Positions 24,937 through 32,363 of a stretch of DNA of 32,363 bases are shown here, one piece after another. The notes under the pieces were generated by a model. The model worked only from the letters and a program-made list of their open reading frames with translations, ran no database searches and was not told where the DNA came from. Both the position numbers and the translations under genes were made by a program. Origin of the DNA: Kiritimatiellia bacterium (GTDB taxonomy: Bacteria; Verrucomicrobiota; Kiritimatiellia; JAAZAB01); contig JAQUMN010000044.1 in NCBI GenBank assembly GCA_028718125.1, forward strand, positions 1-32,363, in the 5' to 3' direction. Within the stretch, counting starts at the first letter, position 1, and every line of letters starts with the position of its first letter.

Positions 24937-26724
24937 ATGAGCAAACCTGTTTTGCGCCAGGAGCATGATCTGAACGGCCTGTGGTCATTTCAGATTGACC
25001 AGGACAATGTGGGTGAGAAAAAGAAATGGTTCGCGCCGAAACATGACCGCCGGGCATGGCGCAAAGTTTCTGTGCCGGGGGCTTGGGACTTCTACACGCC
25101 GGAGCTTAAAGACTACGAAGGAGTCGCCTGGTATGCCGTGGAACTGCCTGCGTCAATGGTGAATCAGGCGCTTCATCAGCGCCTGATCTTTACCGCAGTC
25201 CACAACCATGCGCGGGTCTGGCTGAACGGCCGGTTTATCGGCGAGCACTGGGGGTGGTATATGCCCTTCGTGCTTGACTTCAGTCGCGCTGCCCGTCCGG
25301 GCCGCAAGCAGGTGCTTGTCCTGCGCGTTGACAACATGTCGAAGAAGGTGCCGGTCGATTTCCTGCCCGGCACCGCGGGCCCCGAATGGGTCCAATACGG
25401 CGGCATTCTGCAAGGCGTCAAGCTGGTTTCCACCGCCAAGGCCTATTTATCCGATTTGTATATCCATGCCGTTCCCCATGGCGCCGGCGCGCGGATTGCC
25501 TGCGTCGTCGAGGTTACCAACACCGGCGCCACCGACTTCCAGGGACGCGTCGAGGTGAAAGTTGCGGTTAAGGGGCGCGTCTTCAAGGCCGCGGCGGAGA
25601 TCGTCTGCCGGCGACGTTCCAAGGTCCGGCGGCGTTTGGCGCTGGACCTTCCGCGCGTGACGCTATGGTCGCCCGATACACCCGCGCTTTATGACGCCAG
25701 GGCGGCGCTGGTCTCCGCGCGCGGCATCGAGGATACTGTTGCCGACCGCTTTGGCGTGCGCACCATCGCAGTGCAAGGAACGCAAATCCTGCTTAACGGC
25801 CGGCCGCTCGTCATTAAGGGATTCAACCGCTATGACGAATTGGGCGCATACGGCACGACGGTCCCGGAAGCGGCGATCCGGCAAGACCTGCTTCTGCTTA
25901 AGCGCTCGGGCGCCAACCTGATTCGCACCCATTATCCGCCGTCCGCCGTTAATCTCCGCCTGATGGATGAGATCGGCCTGCTTTTGCTGGAAGAAATCCC
26001 GCTGAATTGGTGGATTCCGGACACAAAGCCAGGGCAGCCTTTGACCGTCCGGGATCGCCGCATCGTCCGCCGGGCCGAGGAGACGCTGGCCCAAATGGTG
26101 CGGCGCGACCGCAACCATCCCTGCCTGGTGATTTGGAGCATGAGCAACGAGTGCGGCACAACTACAGAGCCCGGGAATGCCGCCATGCTGCGGTTGCTGC
26201 GCCGGGCGAAAAAACTGGATCCTGCGCGATTGGTCACGTTCGTTACCGACAGAGACCTGACAGCTCAATCGGCCTTCTCCGAAGCGGATATTGTCTGCAC
26301 AAACACTTATTTTGGCTTGTTTACCAACCGCGCTCTGGATATCGACGAGTTTAAGGAGAAAACATATTTGCCGACGCTGGAGCATCTTGGGAAACAGGTG
26401 GCGTTCTGGCCCGCCAAGCCGCATCTGATTACCGAGTGGGGCACTCACAGCTTGCCCGGATTTCATGGGCGCCACCGTTTCACCGAGGAATACCATGCGG
26501 AATATTTGCGCACAGTCTGGCGTGCCATCCGTGAGACGCCGGGCATTGCGGGCGGAGTGATCTGGTGCTGGAGCGATTATCATCATCAGCGCGATTTTTG
26601 CCCCAAGGGCTACTCCGCCATGTTCCAGGCGCCCTACGGCCCCTACGGCGTCGTCTCGATTGCCCGTAAGCCGAAGGCGGCGTATTGGATGATCCGAAAA
26701 CTCTGGAGGGCCGCTGGTCGGTGA
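24937..26724 (+). CDS. Glycoside hydrolase family 2, beta-glucuronidase-like, no signal peptide
   Basis: Hydrolyses terminal beta-linked sugars, probably glucuronides. The N-terminal jelly-roll (LNGLWSFQID, ARVWLNGRFIGEHWGWYMPF), an Ig-like domain (about 170-265) and the barrel (ILLNGRPLVIKGFNRYDE) are in the normal order. Acid/base E405 is in VIWSMSNECG; nucleophile E500 is in LITEWGTHSLPGFH, which follows the ITEYGAD...G.H pattern of beta-glucuronidases. The length, 595 residues, also fits that group. There is no secretion signal, in contrast to the upstream GH2, so it likely acts on imported fragments in the cytoplasm. It closes the rightward block and meets the next gene tail to tail. Confidence 0.87.
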   Translation: MSKPVLRQEHDLNGLWSFQIDQDNVGEKKKWFAPKHDRRAWRKVSVPGAWDFYTPELKDYEGVAWYAVELPASMVNQALHQRLIFTAVHNHARVWLNGRFIGEHWGWYMPFVLDFSRAARPGRKQVLVLRVDNMSKKVPVDFLPGTAGPEWVQYGGILQGVKLVSTAKAYLSDLYIHAVPHGAGARIACVVEVTNTGATDFQGRVEVKVAVKGRVFKAAAEIVCRRRSKVRRRLALDLPRVTLWSPDTPALYDARAALVSARGIEDTVADRFGVRTIAVQGTQILLNGRPLVIKGFNRYDELGAYGTTVPEAAIRQDLLLLKRSGANLIRTHYPPSAVNLRLMDEIGLLLLEEIPLNWWIPDTKPGQPLTVRDRRIVRRAEETLAQMVRRDRNHPCLVIWSMSNECGTTTEPGNAAMLRLLRRAKKLDPARLVTFVTDRDLTAQSAFSEADIVCTNTYFGLFTNRALDIDEFKEKTYLPTLEHLGKQVAFWPAKPHLITEWGTHSLPGFHGRHRFTEEYHAEYLRTVWRAIRETPGIAGGVIWCWSDYHHQRDFCPKGYSAMFQAPYGPYGVVSIARKPKAAYWMIRKLWRAAGR

Positions 26725-26830
26725 GCCGGGCGGGAGCCATCTGCCGCAAGGTAAAGCTTTCCTGGAGCACGCCGGAGAGTTAGCGCATGGCTGGCGAAAG
26801 GCCCTGCCCGGTTACAGAATATTCAATTTT

Positions 26831-26855
26831 CTTTGTGCCTCAGGGCCTTTGTGGC
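26831..26855. repeat. CTTTGTG-type intergenic repeat
   Basis: CTTTGTG occurs twice (26831-26837 and 26847-26853), and the whole resembles 4255-4281 (TTTGTGCC...GGC). It lies between two convergent genes; no terminator with a T-run was found there. Confidence 0.4.
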
Positions 26856-26862
26856 AACAGGC

Positions 26863-28110
26863 TTATTTTTCCCTCAGACGTTGCAATGCCGCCATGGCTT
26901 CCTTGAGAAACCCGGGCACCACCTGATCCGGTCCATGAAAACCATTGCATGCCTCCAGCATAAGGGGGCCCATATAACCGGTCTGCGCCAGGCCGGCCAT
27001 GAAATGATCCCAGTCGATGGCGCCCCGTCCCGGCAATAGATGCTCGTCTTTGTTGCCATGGTTGTCATGCAAGTGCAGGCCGGCCAGTCTTAACCCGGCG
27101 CCTCCCAGGTAGTCATCCAGGTTGCGGTCGACATGCGCGTGGCCCGCGTCGAGAACAAATCCCAGCGACCCCGGATTAAACTTCCGTATCCAGGCCAGGT
27201 GCTCCCCGGCCGTCAGGCCGGGAGCGCCATTTTCCCAGCCGAACCGGCAGGGCATGGTCAGCGCGTGATCGGCCAATTCGGCAATCGTTTCATAAAGAAT
27301 GGCTTCGCCCCGCGAGCGCTCCACGCCCGCGGGCAATCCGGCATGAATGACCACGATGGCGGTGCCCAGCATGGCGGCGGCATCGGCATTGGCCTTGGTC
27401 AAGTCAATCATGCGCCGGCGCGCGCGCGCGTCGGCCACGGTCACATATTCGCGTATGGCATGAAAGGAATTGATGGCCAAGTGGTGATCGGCAGCCAGGC
27501 GCGCCAGATGCTGCAGGCGCTCCGTCACATCCCAGGAATAATGCGAGCTTCCGAAATACCCGTTAAATTCCAGGCACCGGAAGCCGGCCTGCGCCAGGGC
27601 CGGGATCTGCCGGTCGGCGTCAAAGGCCAGATGTCCTCGATCGGGAATCGCATACAAAGTGGAAAGGCCGGGCGCCAGGTGCAACTGCCGGGCGGTGGGC
27701 CGCAGCGTGACAAGATCCAGGACCTCCGGCAAACGCTGTTCGATCTCCGCAATGGTCACGCGGAAGGCCGCCGCCTGGGCCGCCGGCCCGGAGGAATCGG
27801 CATCGGCAGGATCGCTCACAGGCCAATGCATGCGGCGCGGATTGCCGGCAAGTTCCGGCGTCCGGTCGCGTGCCGGGTCGCCGATCGTCACGACCACATC
27901 CCAGGGCTGATGCGCCAGGGAATCAACGGATTTCGGGCTCTGCCCGGTTATAGCAAGGCCGCGCTCCTGCATCAGGCGCACGGCCATGGGATGCAGGTGG
28001 TCCCAGGGCGCCACGCCGGCGCTCATCACCACCGCGCTCTCGCCGGCAAGCTGACGGAAGAGCCGCTCCGCGATCTGGCTGCGTCCCGCATTGCCGGTGC
28101 AGATAAACAA
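26863..28110 (-). CDS. Fusion: LMW phosphatase/ArsC-like domain plus xylose-isomerase-like TIM barrel
   Basis: Two domains in one chain. Residues 1-135 are a low-molecular-weight phosphatase fold: P-loop C4-TGNAG-R10-S (CX5R) and the acid D100 in HWPVSDPA. The overall pattern follows thioredoxin-linked arsenate reductases, but their two extra cysteines are replaced (G77 and T84 in VVTIGDPARDRTP). Residues from about 155 to the end are a sugar isomerase/epimerase barrel with likely metal ligands in FGWENGAPG, LDAGHAH, LHLHDNHGN and LMLEACNG. The only standard start is TTG at 28110, but HVL before it would complete the first strand, so translation may begin upstream. It follows the aldolase gene by at most 20 nt. 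Function is unknown. Confidence 0.82.
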   Translation of the reverse strand: MFICTGNAGRSQIAERLFRQLAGESAVVMSAGVAPWDHLHPMAVRLMQERGLAITGQSPKSVDSLAHQPWDVVVTIGDPARDRTPELAGNPRRMHWPVSDPADADSSGPAAQAAAFRVTIAEIEQRLPEVLDLVTLRPTARQLHLAPGLSTLYAIPDRGHLAFDADRQIPALAQAGFRCLEFNGYFGSSHYSWDVTERLQHLARLAADHHLAINSFHAIREYVTVADARARRRMIDLTKANADAAAMLGTAIVVIHAGLPAGVERSRGEAILYETIAELADHALTMPCRFGWENGAPGLTAGEHLAWIRKFNPGSLGFVLDAGHAHVDRNLDDYLGGAGLRLAGLHLHDNHGNKDEHLLPGRGAIDWDHFMAGLAQTGYMGPLMLEACNGFHGPDQVVPGFLKEAMAALQRLREK

Positions 28111-28130
28111 GACATGCTGTGCTGTAGTTA

Positions 28131-28898
28131 TTATTTGAACTCCTCGATTACCCGCTGCAGGGCGGCGGAGCCTTGCTGCACAAAAATGGCGTCGGCCCCC
28201 ATGGAGACCAGGTTAAATCCTGCTTCAAGAGCTTTCCGGATTTCATTCGCCGTTTTCCCCGCAAAGCCTATGGCGAGTTTCCCGTGCGTGTGGCAGGCGG
28301 AAGCGATTTGCTTTGACGCCGCATATAGCGCTCCCTCGAATAATGACGCGGTCCCCAGGATGCCGAGACGTAAAGCCATGTCGTCCGGGCCGATCATTAA
28401 TCCATCTACGCCCTTGACGGCGGCAATGTCCGCGCAGTTTTTAAGACCGGCGGGACTTTCGATCTGGACGATGAGCAATTGTTCCTTGTTGGCGCGTTGC
28501 GCATACTGGCGGCCATTCCGGTCGATAATCCGCCGGCCGCCCCAGGAGCGGTTTCCGAGCGGAGGAAATTTTGCCGCTTCCACCATTGCCTCGGCCTGCG
28601 CCGCGGTATCGACCTGGGCAATGATGGCGCCGGCGGGATCCATATCCAGCACAAAAGAGACCATGTCGGGCGCCGCGATTCCCGGCAGGCGCACGATGGC
28701 GGAAACGCCGACCAGATCGCAGGAGCGCACGATGTTGAACAGGTGGGTGACGTCGATGGTGCCGTGCTGCAGATCGATCCATACGAAGTCCCAGTCTTTT
28801 CCCATCATCTCCACAATGCCCGGATCGTAGAATCGGAGACTCGTTCCGAAAATGGGTTTGCCCAGCGCCATCTTTGCAGCCATTCGTTCAAGTATCAT
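28131..28898 (-). CDS. HpcH/HpaI family aldolase (class II, pyruvate type)
   Basis: Cleaves 2-keto-3-deoxy-sugar acids or similar compounds to pyruvate and an aldehyde, using a divalent metal. It shows the family pattern WIDLQHG with H45 as catalytic base, R70 in AIVRLPG, NRSWGGRR, metal ligands E147 (VQIESPAG) and D172/D173 (IGPDDMAL). At 255 residues it is full length. AGGAGA (complement of 28907-28912) lies 8 nt before the ATG. The gene sits between a TIM-barrel stub and the phosphatase-isomerase fusion in a tight leftward operon with an FAD oxidoreductase, which suggests a sugar-acid breakdown route; the exact substrate is not seen. Confidence 0.9.
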   Translation of the reverse strand: MILERMAAKMALGKPIFGTSLRFYDPGIVEMMGKDWDFVWIDLQHGTIDVTHLFNIVRSCDLVGVSAIVRLPGIAAPDMVSFVLDMDPAGAIIAQVDTAAQAEAMVEAAKFPPLGNRSWGGRRIIDRNGRQYAQRANKEQLLIVQIESPAGLKNCADIAAVKGVDGLMIGPDDMALRLGILGTASLFEGALYAASKQIASACHTHGKLAIGFAGKTANEIRKALEAGFNLVSMGADAIFVQQGSAALQRVIEEFK

Positions 28899-28922
28899 TT
28901 GATCAATCTCCTGTTGTTGTCT

Positions 28923-29153
28923 TTATACTGTCGCCGGAAACTTCCATCCGCAGTATTTAAGGCGTGCAATTCCCTCATTGAATTCTTTCACGATAGCCTT
29001 CACATCGGCATGGCGACGCTCAAGCTCGAGGGAGACATCGCCGGTGTAGCCGGCACGGTTGAGGGTCTTGCCAAAGGCGTCGAAATCAACACATCGCTTG
29101 CCGGGGGACCATTCAAGATCCTGTTCGCAAAAAGGCCGCTCTCGGCAACTCAA
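28923..29153 (-). pseudogene. C-terminal stub of a sugar isomerase/epimerase TIM barrel
   Basis: A 76-residue frame whose part WSPGKRCVDFDAF...AGYTGDVSLELE...VKEFNEGIARLKYCGW matches only the last quarter of xylose-isomerase-like barrels, including the final metal-binding Glu region (SLELE). The first 12 residues show no similarity to the family. The TTG at 29153 overlaps the TGA of the FAD gene (TTGA), so the stub might still be translated, but a single barrel end cannot fold alone. Most likely a deletion removed the first three quarters and joined the rest to the preceding gene's stop. A separated subunit is possible but unlikely. Confidence 0.7.
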
Positions 29154-30940
29154 ATTCCCTCCCGGTCGGAATACGCCCGGATTTCAAAAATCCGCGCCGC
29201 AGGTGCACCATGCGTGCTCGTGATTACGATGCGAACGCCCGTTGCGGGCAAGGCCGGCGAAAAGTCTTCTTTCCGCTGGCGTTGCCAATTGCCCGTAATG
29301 GACCGGACCGTGCGCCAGGTCGTTCCGTCAAAAACCTGGATGGAAAAGTCCTTTATAAGCCGCTGCGGGATGGTTTTCAAGACAGGCAACTTGGTATATA
29401 TTTCCTCCTGCTGGGTAAAAATAAGCCGCTGCTCCAGGTGGGAATCAAACGTGATTTGCAACCGGCTGATGGATTGCGGTGAGGGCCAGCGAAGTTCGAT
29501 CACGGCTTCGCCCTGGCTGAGGGGCAGGCTTTCCCAGCAATGGTCCTCGCTTTCGGTCGGACGGGAAATGCCGTCCAGCACTGCTTCCGCACCGTGCCCG
29601 GCCGCGCTGCCGCCGGCGGTTACTTTTGCCTTGCGTGCCAGGTCCCCCGCGTCGCTGTTGACCTGGCCGGGGATATAACAATCATCGGCCAGCAGCCGTT
29701 GCTGGATTTCCGTAATCCCTTCGGCGGCTGCCTGACGAGGCAGCCAGCCGTGCCGGGAACACACGGCGGCGGCCGTGCCGACCGCCTGGCCCATGACCGC
29801 GCATGTTGACATGACACGTGTGCTGGCAAAGGCAAGATGCGAGGCGCTGATATTCCGGCCTGCAAAAAACAGGTTCTCGATGTTGCGGCTGTAGAGACAA
29901 CGCAAGGGAATTGAATAAAGGGGGACGGGAATATGGCGGCTGGGCTTTTCACTGCTGCGGAATCCTTCCACCGGATGCGTATCGATCGGCCATCCGCCGT
30001 AGGCCACGGCGTCGGGAAAAATCCGGCCTTTTTCCAGGTCGGGCTGGCAGAGGACATAATCACCCAGGAATCGGCGGCTCTCGCGCTTGCCGGGCAGGAA
30101 TCCCATCCATTCGAGGGCCCAATGTTCGGCGCCGTGCTCTCCGTGGTTCTTAATATGATCCCATACGCCGAGCGCAATTTTCAGCAGCTCATCGCGTATG
30201 GCTTCATTATCCGCGATGGTGTCGAGCAGCCCGCCCCACTCGATCCACCAGTACCCTAAACGGTATTGACCATGACCGCGGTGAGCCAATGATTCGTCGG
30301 TCGGGAACGTATGTACCCAGTCAGGCTTAATGAACGGCATGGGGCGCCCCATGTCCCGGGCCATGAACATCAGCGAACTGCCCAGCGAGCATTTGTCGGC
30401 CGCGGCGCCCGCCAGGCTTTCGCCATATTCGCCGGCGGCCTCGCGGCCGCGACGGAAATCGGCGCCTGCCTGCGCCGCAATCTGACCGTCGCCGCTGCAA
30501 TCTGCAAAAAAACGGCCATGGAGAACGAACTCCCGCTCGCTGGCCAATTGGCGCACGCGGACGGCTTCGATCCGGCCGGCATTCACGGGTAAGGGCTCCA
30601 GCGCCAGGCTGTTGAGATAAAGATCGAGGCCGGGTTCGCGGCGGACCCATTCATAGAGCAGCAGATCCCATACGCTGGGGCTGTTCTGGGGGTTGCGCAC
30701 CAGATTTTCCAGGCGCAGTTCCTCCAATATGCCGGTTTCCCGCCGTGCTGTGCCGTCATTCTTACAGTCGGCGCCGCAGATATGCATTCGAATTTCGCTT
30801 GACGAGTTGCCGCCCAGCACGGGTCGATCCTGGACCAGGGCGGTGCGGCATCCATGGCGCGCGGCGGCGATTGCCGCGCACACGCCGGCCATCCCGCCTC
30901 CGATCACGATCAAGTCATAAGGTTTTGAATTATTAGTCAT
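29150..30940 (-). CDS. FAD-dependent oxidoreductase (FAD_oxidored) with discoidin-like tail
   Basis: Flavoprotein of the family often labelled xanthan lyase-like or FAD_oxidored in PVC genomes. The dinucleotide-binding GGGMAG (14-19) follows VIG; D38 ends the second strand. LGGNSSSEIRMHICGAD (43-59) is a family signature, and the second FAD contact LFFAGRNISASHLAFAS lies near 365-380. Residues from about 430 form a beta-sandwich like F5/8 C or discoidin (RLQITFDSHLEQRL, RIFEIRAY). It has no signal peptide. The stop overlaps the TTG of the following stub. Probable role: oxidation of a sugar or sugar alcohol feeding the aldolase route, which is inference. Confidence 0.87.
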   Translation of the reverse strand: MTNNSKPYDLIVIGGGMAGVCAAIAAARHGCRTALVQDRPVLGGNSSSEIRMHICGADCKNDGTARRETGILEELRLENLVRNPQNSPSVWDLLLYEWVRREPGLDLYLNSLALEPLPVNAGRIEAVRVRQLASEREFVLHGRFFADCSGDGQIAAQAGADFRRGREAAGEYGESLAGAAADKCSLGSSLMFMARDMGRPMPFIKPDWVHTFPTDESLAHRGHGQYRLGYWWIEWGGLLDTIADNEAIRDELLKIALGVWDHIKNHGEHGAEHWALEWMGFLPGKRESRRFLGDYVLCQPDLEKGRIFPDAVAYGGWPIDTHPVEGFRSSEKPSRHIPVPLYSIPLRCLYSRNIENLFFAGRNISASHLAFASTRVMSTCAVMGQAVGTAAAVCSRHGWLPRQAAAEGITEIQQRLLADDCYIPGQVNSDAGDLARKAKVTAGGSAAGHGAEAVLDGISRPTESEDHCWESLPLSQGEAVIELRWPSPQSISRLQITFDSHLEQRLIFTQQEEIYTKLPVLKTIPQRLIKDFSIQVFDGTTWRTVRSITGNWQRQRKEDFSPALPATGVRIVITSTHGAPAARIFEIRAYSDREGI

Positions 30941-31009
30941 TATGTATCGTGCCTCGTTTCTTTAAAAATCATCATTCATCGGAAAAGGACAAGATACGAA
31001 TAAATTCAG

Positions 31010-31180
31010 CTAAATGTCAATTATCATGATGGAGTTGAAAAACCTTGCGGATAGCCGATCGCTGTCCCTCTCGTCGTCGGCATAGGCCTGTATTTCCGCA
31101 CGATCGCTCTCCGCGCGGGGGGCCGCCGCCGAACGCCCCATCAGCCATTCCACCAGCCGTTCGTTCAGCTTAGTTTCCAT
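31010..31180 (-). CDS. Possible small protein, 56 residues
   Basis: Reads METKLNERLVEWLMGRSA, then a charged helical part, and ends in NSIMIIDI. The start resembles those of anti-sigma or FecR-type proteins, but nothing else supports that. There is no ribosome site and codon quality is moderate. It begins 24 nt after the end of the broken URO-D-like gene, so it could also be leftover sequence. Confidence 0.22.
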   Translation of the reverse strand: METKLNERLVEWLMGRSAAAPRAESDRAEIQAYADDERDSDRLSARFFNSIMIIDI

Positions 31181-31203
31181 GGATGCGGCACGCCATTAGA
31201 CCA

Positions 31204-31513
31204 TCATCGTCCGCGGGTCCAGCGTACGGCGGAAGCCAGCAATTCATCCGCTTCCCGGACAGATTTGCATCCCGTCTGCATCATCAGCAAGGCCGGATCC
31301 AGGATTTTGCATAACGGCTCGACATTTTCAGCGGGAAGCTGAATATGCGCGATCTTGCCGGCCGCCTGGATTTTCCGGTAGAGATCAAGATGGGCCGGGC
31401 CACTGCTTGCCGCTGGGCGCCGTGACGGCAATACAGGGTCGGCCAATGAATTTATTATTCCAGGGCGCCGTAAAATGTTCTTGCGCTTCGGGCCAATTGG
31501 GTTTGTATTTCAT
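31204..31513 (-). pseudogene. Broken URO-D-like gene with large internal deletion and frameshift
   Basis: From ATG 31513 one frame reads MKYKPNWPEAQEHFTAPWNN, then GRPCIAVTAPSGKQ before hitting a stop; the pattern resembles the N-terminus of uroporphyrinogen decarboxylase-like proteins common in PVC genomes. A second frame then reads HLDLYRKIQAAGKIAHIQLP, ENVEPLCKILDP and MMQTGCKSVREADELLA to a stop at 31204, resembling the C-terminus of the same family. About 36 N-terminal and 60 C-terminal residues survive, in different frames, and the middle (normally some 250 residues) is missing. The family assignment rests on memory of such sequences and is tentative; that the gene is broken is clear. 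Confidence 0.6.
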
Positions 31514-31609
31514 AACTTCATTTTTTCCAAAGATTAGCAATCGCTCCCGAAGCTTCTTCAACCAGAATCTGCCCGCCCTCCGCCCCGATCTAGTTATCGG
31601 AGATTCCGG

Positions 31610-32363
31610 TCAGATTTGCGCGATCAGTTCACGCAGATATTTGGCCGCACGACGCGTGGCTTCTTCCGGATGGTAGGTGTGGCCCTCGTATTCAATATTA
31701 ATATAGCCCTTGTAACCGGCCTGCTTCATGGCGGCCAGGCAGGCTTTGTGATCCACCAGGCCTTCGCCGATCAGGGCCGCCCTATACCAGCGGCCGTCCA
31801 GGCCCTCGCCACCTTGGCCGTTCGCTAGCCGGGTCCAATCTTTGAAGTGAGCGTGCGCCACGTGCGGCATGCACCGCGCAAAGGACGCGGCCGGGTCCTC
31901 GCCGCCCATGAGCACATTGCCGTTGTCGAAGGTGACCTTGAGCCCGGGCACTTCCCGGACGGCCTCCAGCATGTCGGATGAAATGACGAACGGGCTGCCG
32001 GCGCCGGGGAAATTTTCCAGCGTGAGCGTCACACCCGCCTGTCGGGCCACGACCAGGGCCTCCTGCAGGGCTCGAATAATATACCTCCGGGACAGATCGC
32101 GCGGCACATCCTTTTTGCCGGGCGTGGGAATCATGACTTTGTCCGTGCCCAGGATCACAGCCGTCTCGATCCCCTGCCTGATGGCGTCCACGCCCGCCTG
32201 CCGTAGGGCCGTGTCCGGAAAAATAAGGTCCACGAAAAACGTGTAGCAGATCGCCTTGAGTCCATGCTGGTCCAGCATGCGGCGAATCTCCTCCGGCTTG
32301 CGTTTATAAGTCGTGACCATGTCCACGCCTTCGAGCTTCAGTTCGTTGGTCAGTTCGCACATG
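31610..32363 (-). CDS. Sugar phosphate isomerase/epimerase TIM barrel, 5' end cut by window
   Basis: Xylose-isomerase-like barrel with likely metal ligands in LTLENFPG (Glu), VTFDNGN (Asp), HAHFKDW (His) and INIEYEG (Glu), in the normal order. The end (GYKGYINIEYEG, AAKYLRELIAQI) is complete. The Met at the window edge is inside the first helix (CELTNELKLEGVDMVTTY), so the true start lies beyond 32363 and perhaps 30-40 residues are missing. About half of related enzymes act as epimerases, and others as lyases on 3-keto-glycosides; which applies here is not seen. It is the most upstream gene of the leftward block. Confidence 0.86.
   Translation of the reverse strand, partial: MCELTNELKLEGVDMVTTYKRKPEEIRRMLDQHGLKAICYTFFVDLIFPDTALRQAGVDAIRQGIETAVILGTDKVMIPTPGKKDVPRDLSRRYIIRALQEALVVARQAGVTLTLENFPGAGSPFVISSDMLEAVREVPGLKVTFDNGNVLMGGEDPAASFARCMPHVAHAHFKDWTRLANGQGGEGLDGRWYRAALIGEGLVDHKACLAAMKQAGYKGYINIEYEGHTYHPEEATRRAAKYLRELIAQI

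Noticed and set aside
26863..28110. Calling the fusion an arsenate reductase
   Set aside because: The two additional redox cysteines are absent and no arsenic genes are nearby.
27133..28830. 565-codon open frame on the + strand
   Set aside because: Antisense to the phosphatase-isomerase fusion and the aldolase, both of which show catalytic motifs. An open mirror frame of this length occurs by chance at high GC.
1..32363. tRNA, rRNA, CRISPR arrays and classical insertion sequences
   Set aside because: No cloverleaf-like sequence, regular spacer-repeat array or transposase frame was noticed by eye; a covariance-model search would be needed to exclude small RNAs.

Overview
The window reads as a chromosomal stretch from a GC-rich Gram-negative bacterium, most likely of the PVC superphylum (Kiritimatiellota / Lentisphaerota / Verrucomicrobiota-like). 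This is inferred from gene content: two family-2 glycosidases, a sialate-O-acetylesterase-like enzyme, a DUF4832-type protein, several xylose-isomerase-like TIM barrels, an FAD_oxidored-type protein with a discoidin-like tail, the SxtJ / carbamoyltransferase / DUF5989 trio, and many short palindromic repeats between genes. No rRNA, tRNA or CRISPR array was seen, so the taxonomy is not proven.

Layout. 1-1021: the end of a D12-class adenine methyltransferase cut by the window edge, a strong hairpin, and a lower-GC gap with a good promoter for radC. 1022-6792 (+ strand): radC; an ABC exporter pair (ATPase and ABC-2 permease) followed by a membrane-anchored protein of unknown role; then a protein made of two copies of a Cys-rich DUF1284-like domain. 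6805-11416 (- strand): a polysaccharide-export operon read right to left (Wzm-like permease, Wzt-like ATPase, coiled-coil protein, GT4 glycosyltransferase, glutaminyl-cyclase-like M28 lipoprotein), with ATGA/TTGA-type overlaps except where a double hairpin interrupts it. 11417-11729 holds interspersed repeats, including a MITE-like element. 11730-16171 (-): a SERCA-like P-type Ca2+ ATPase, a YdjM/DUF457 membrane protein and a possible PHP-like protein.

16339-26724 (+): first a tight SxtJ / carbamoyltransferase / DUF5989 operon; the 54-residue third gene is easily missed. Then come carbohydrate-active genes: a SASA esterase, a DUF4832-type protein, a secreted GH2 enzyme and a cytoplasmic GH2 beta-glucuronidase-like enzyme. 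26863-32363 (-): a probable catabolic operon read right to left: a TIM-barrel isomerase cut by the window edge, a wrecked URO-D-like gene, an FAD oxidoreductase, a C-terminal stub of another TIM barrel, an HpcH/HpaI aldolase, and a striking fusion of a low-molecular-weight phosphatase-like domain to a TIM-barrel isomerase.

A working picture, which is inference: the left half builds and exports a surface glycan (Wzm/Wzt, GT4, perhaps carbamoylation), and the right half trims acetylated or glucuronic-acid-containing glycans and oxidises, isomerises and cleaves the sugars released. The points most worth following are the phosphatase-isomerase fusion lacking the arsenate-reductase cysteines, the carbamoyltransferase trio, the MITE-like element, the duplicated DUF1284-like protein, and the two gene remnants on the right, which show recent decay.
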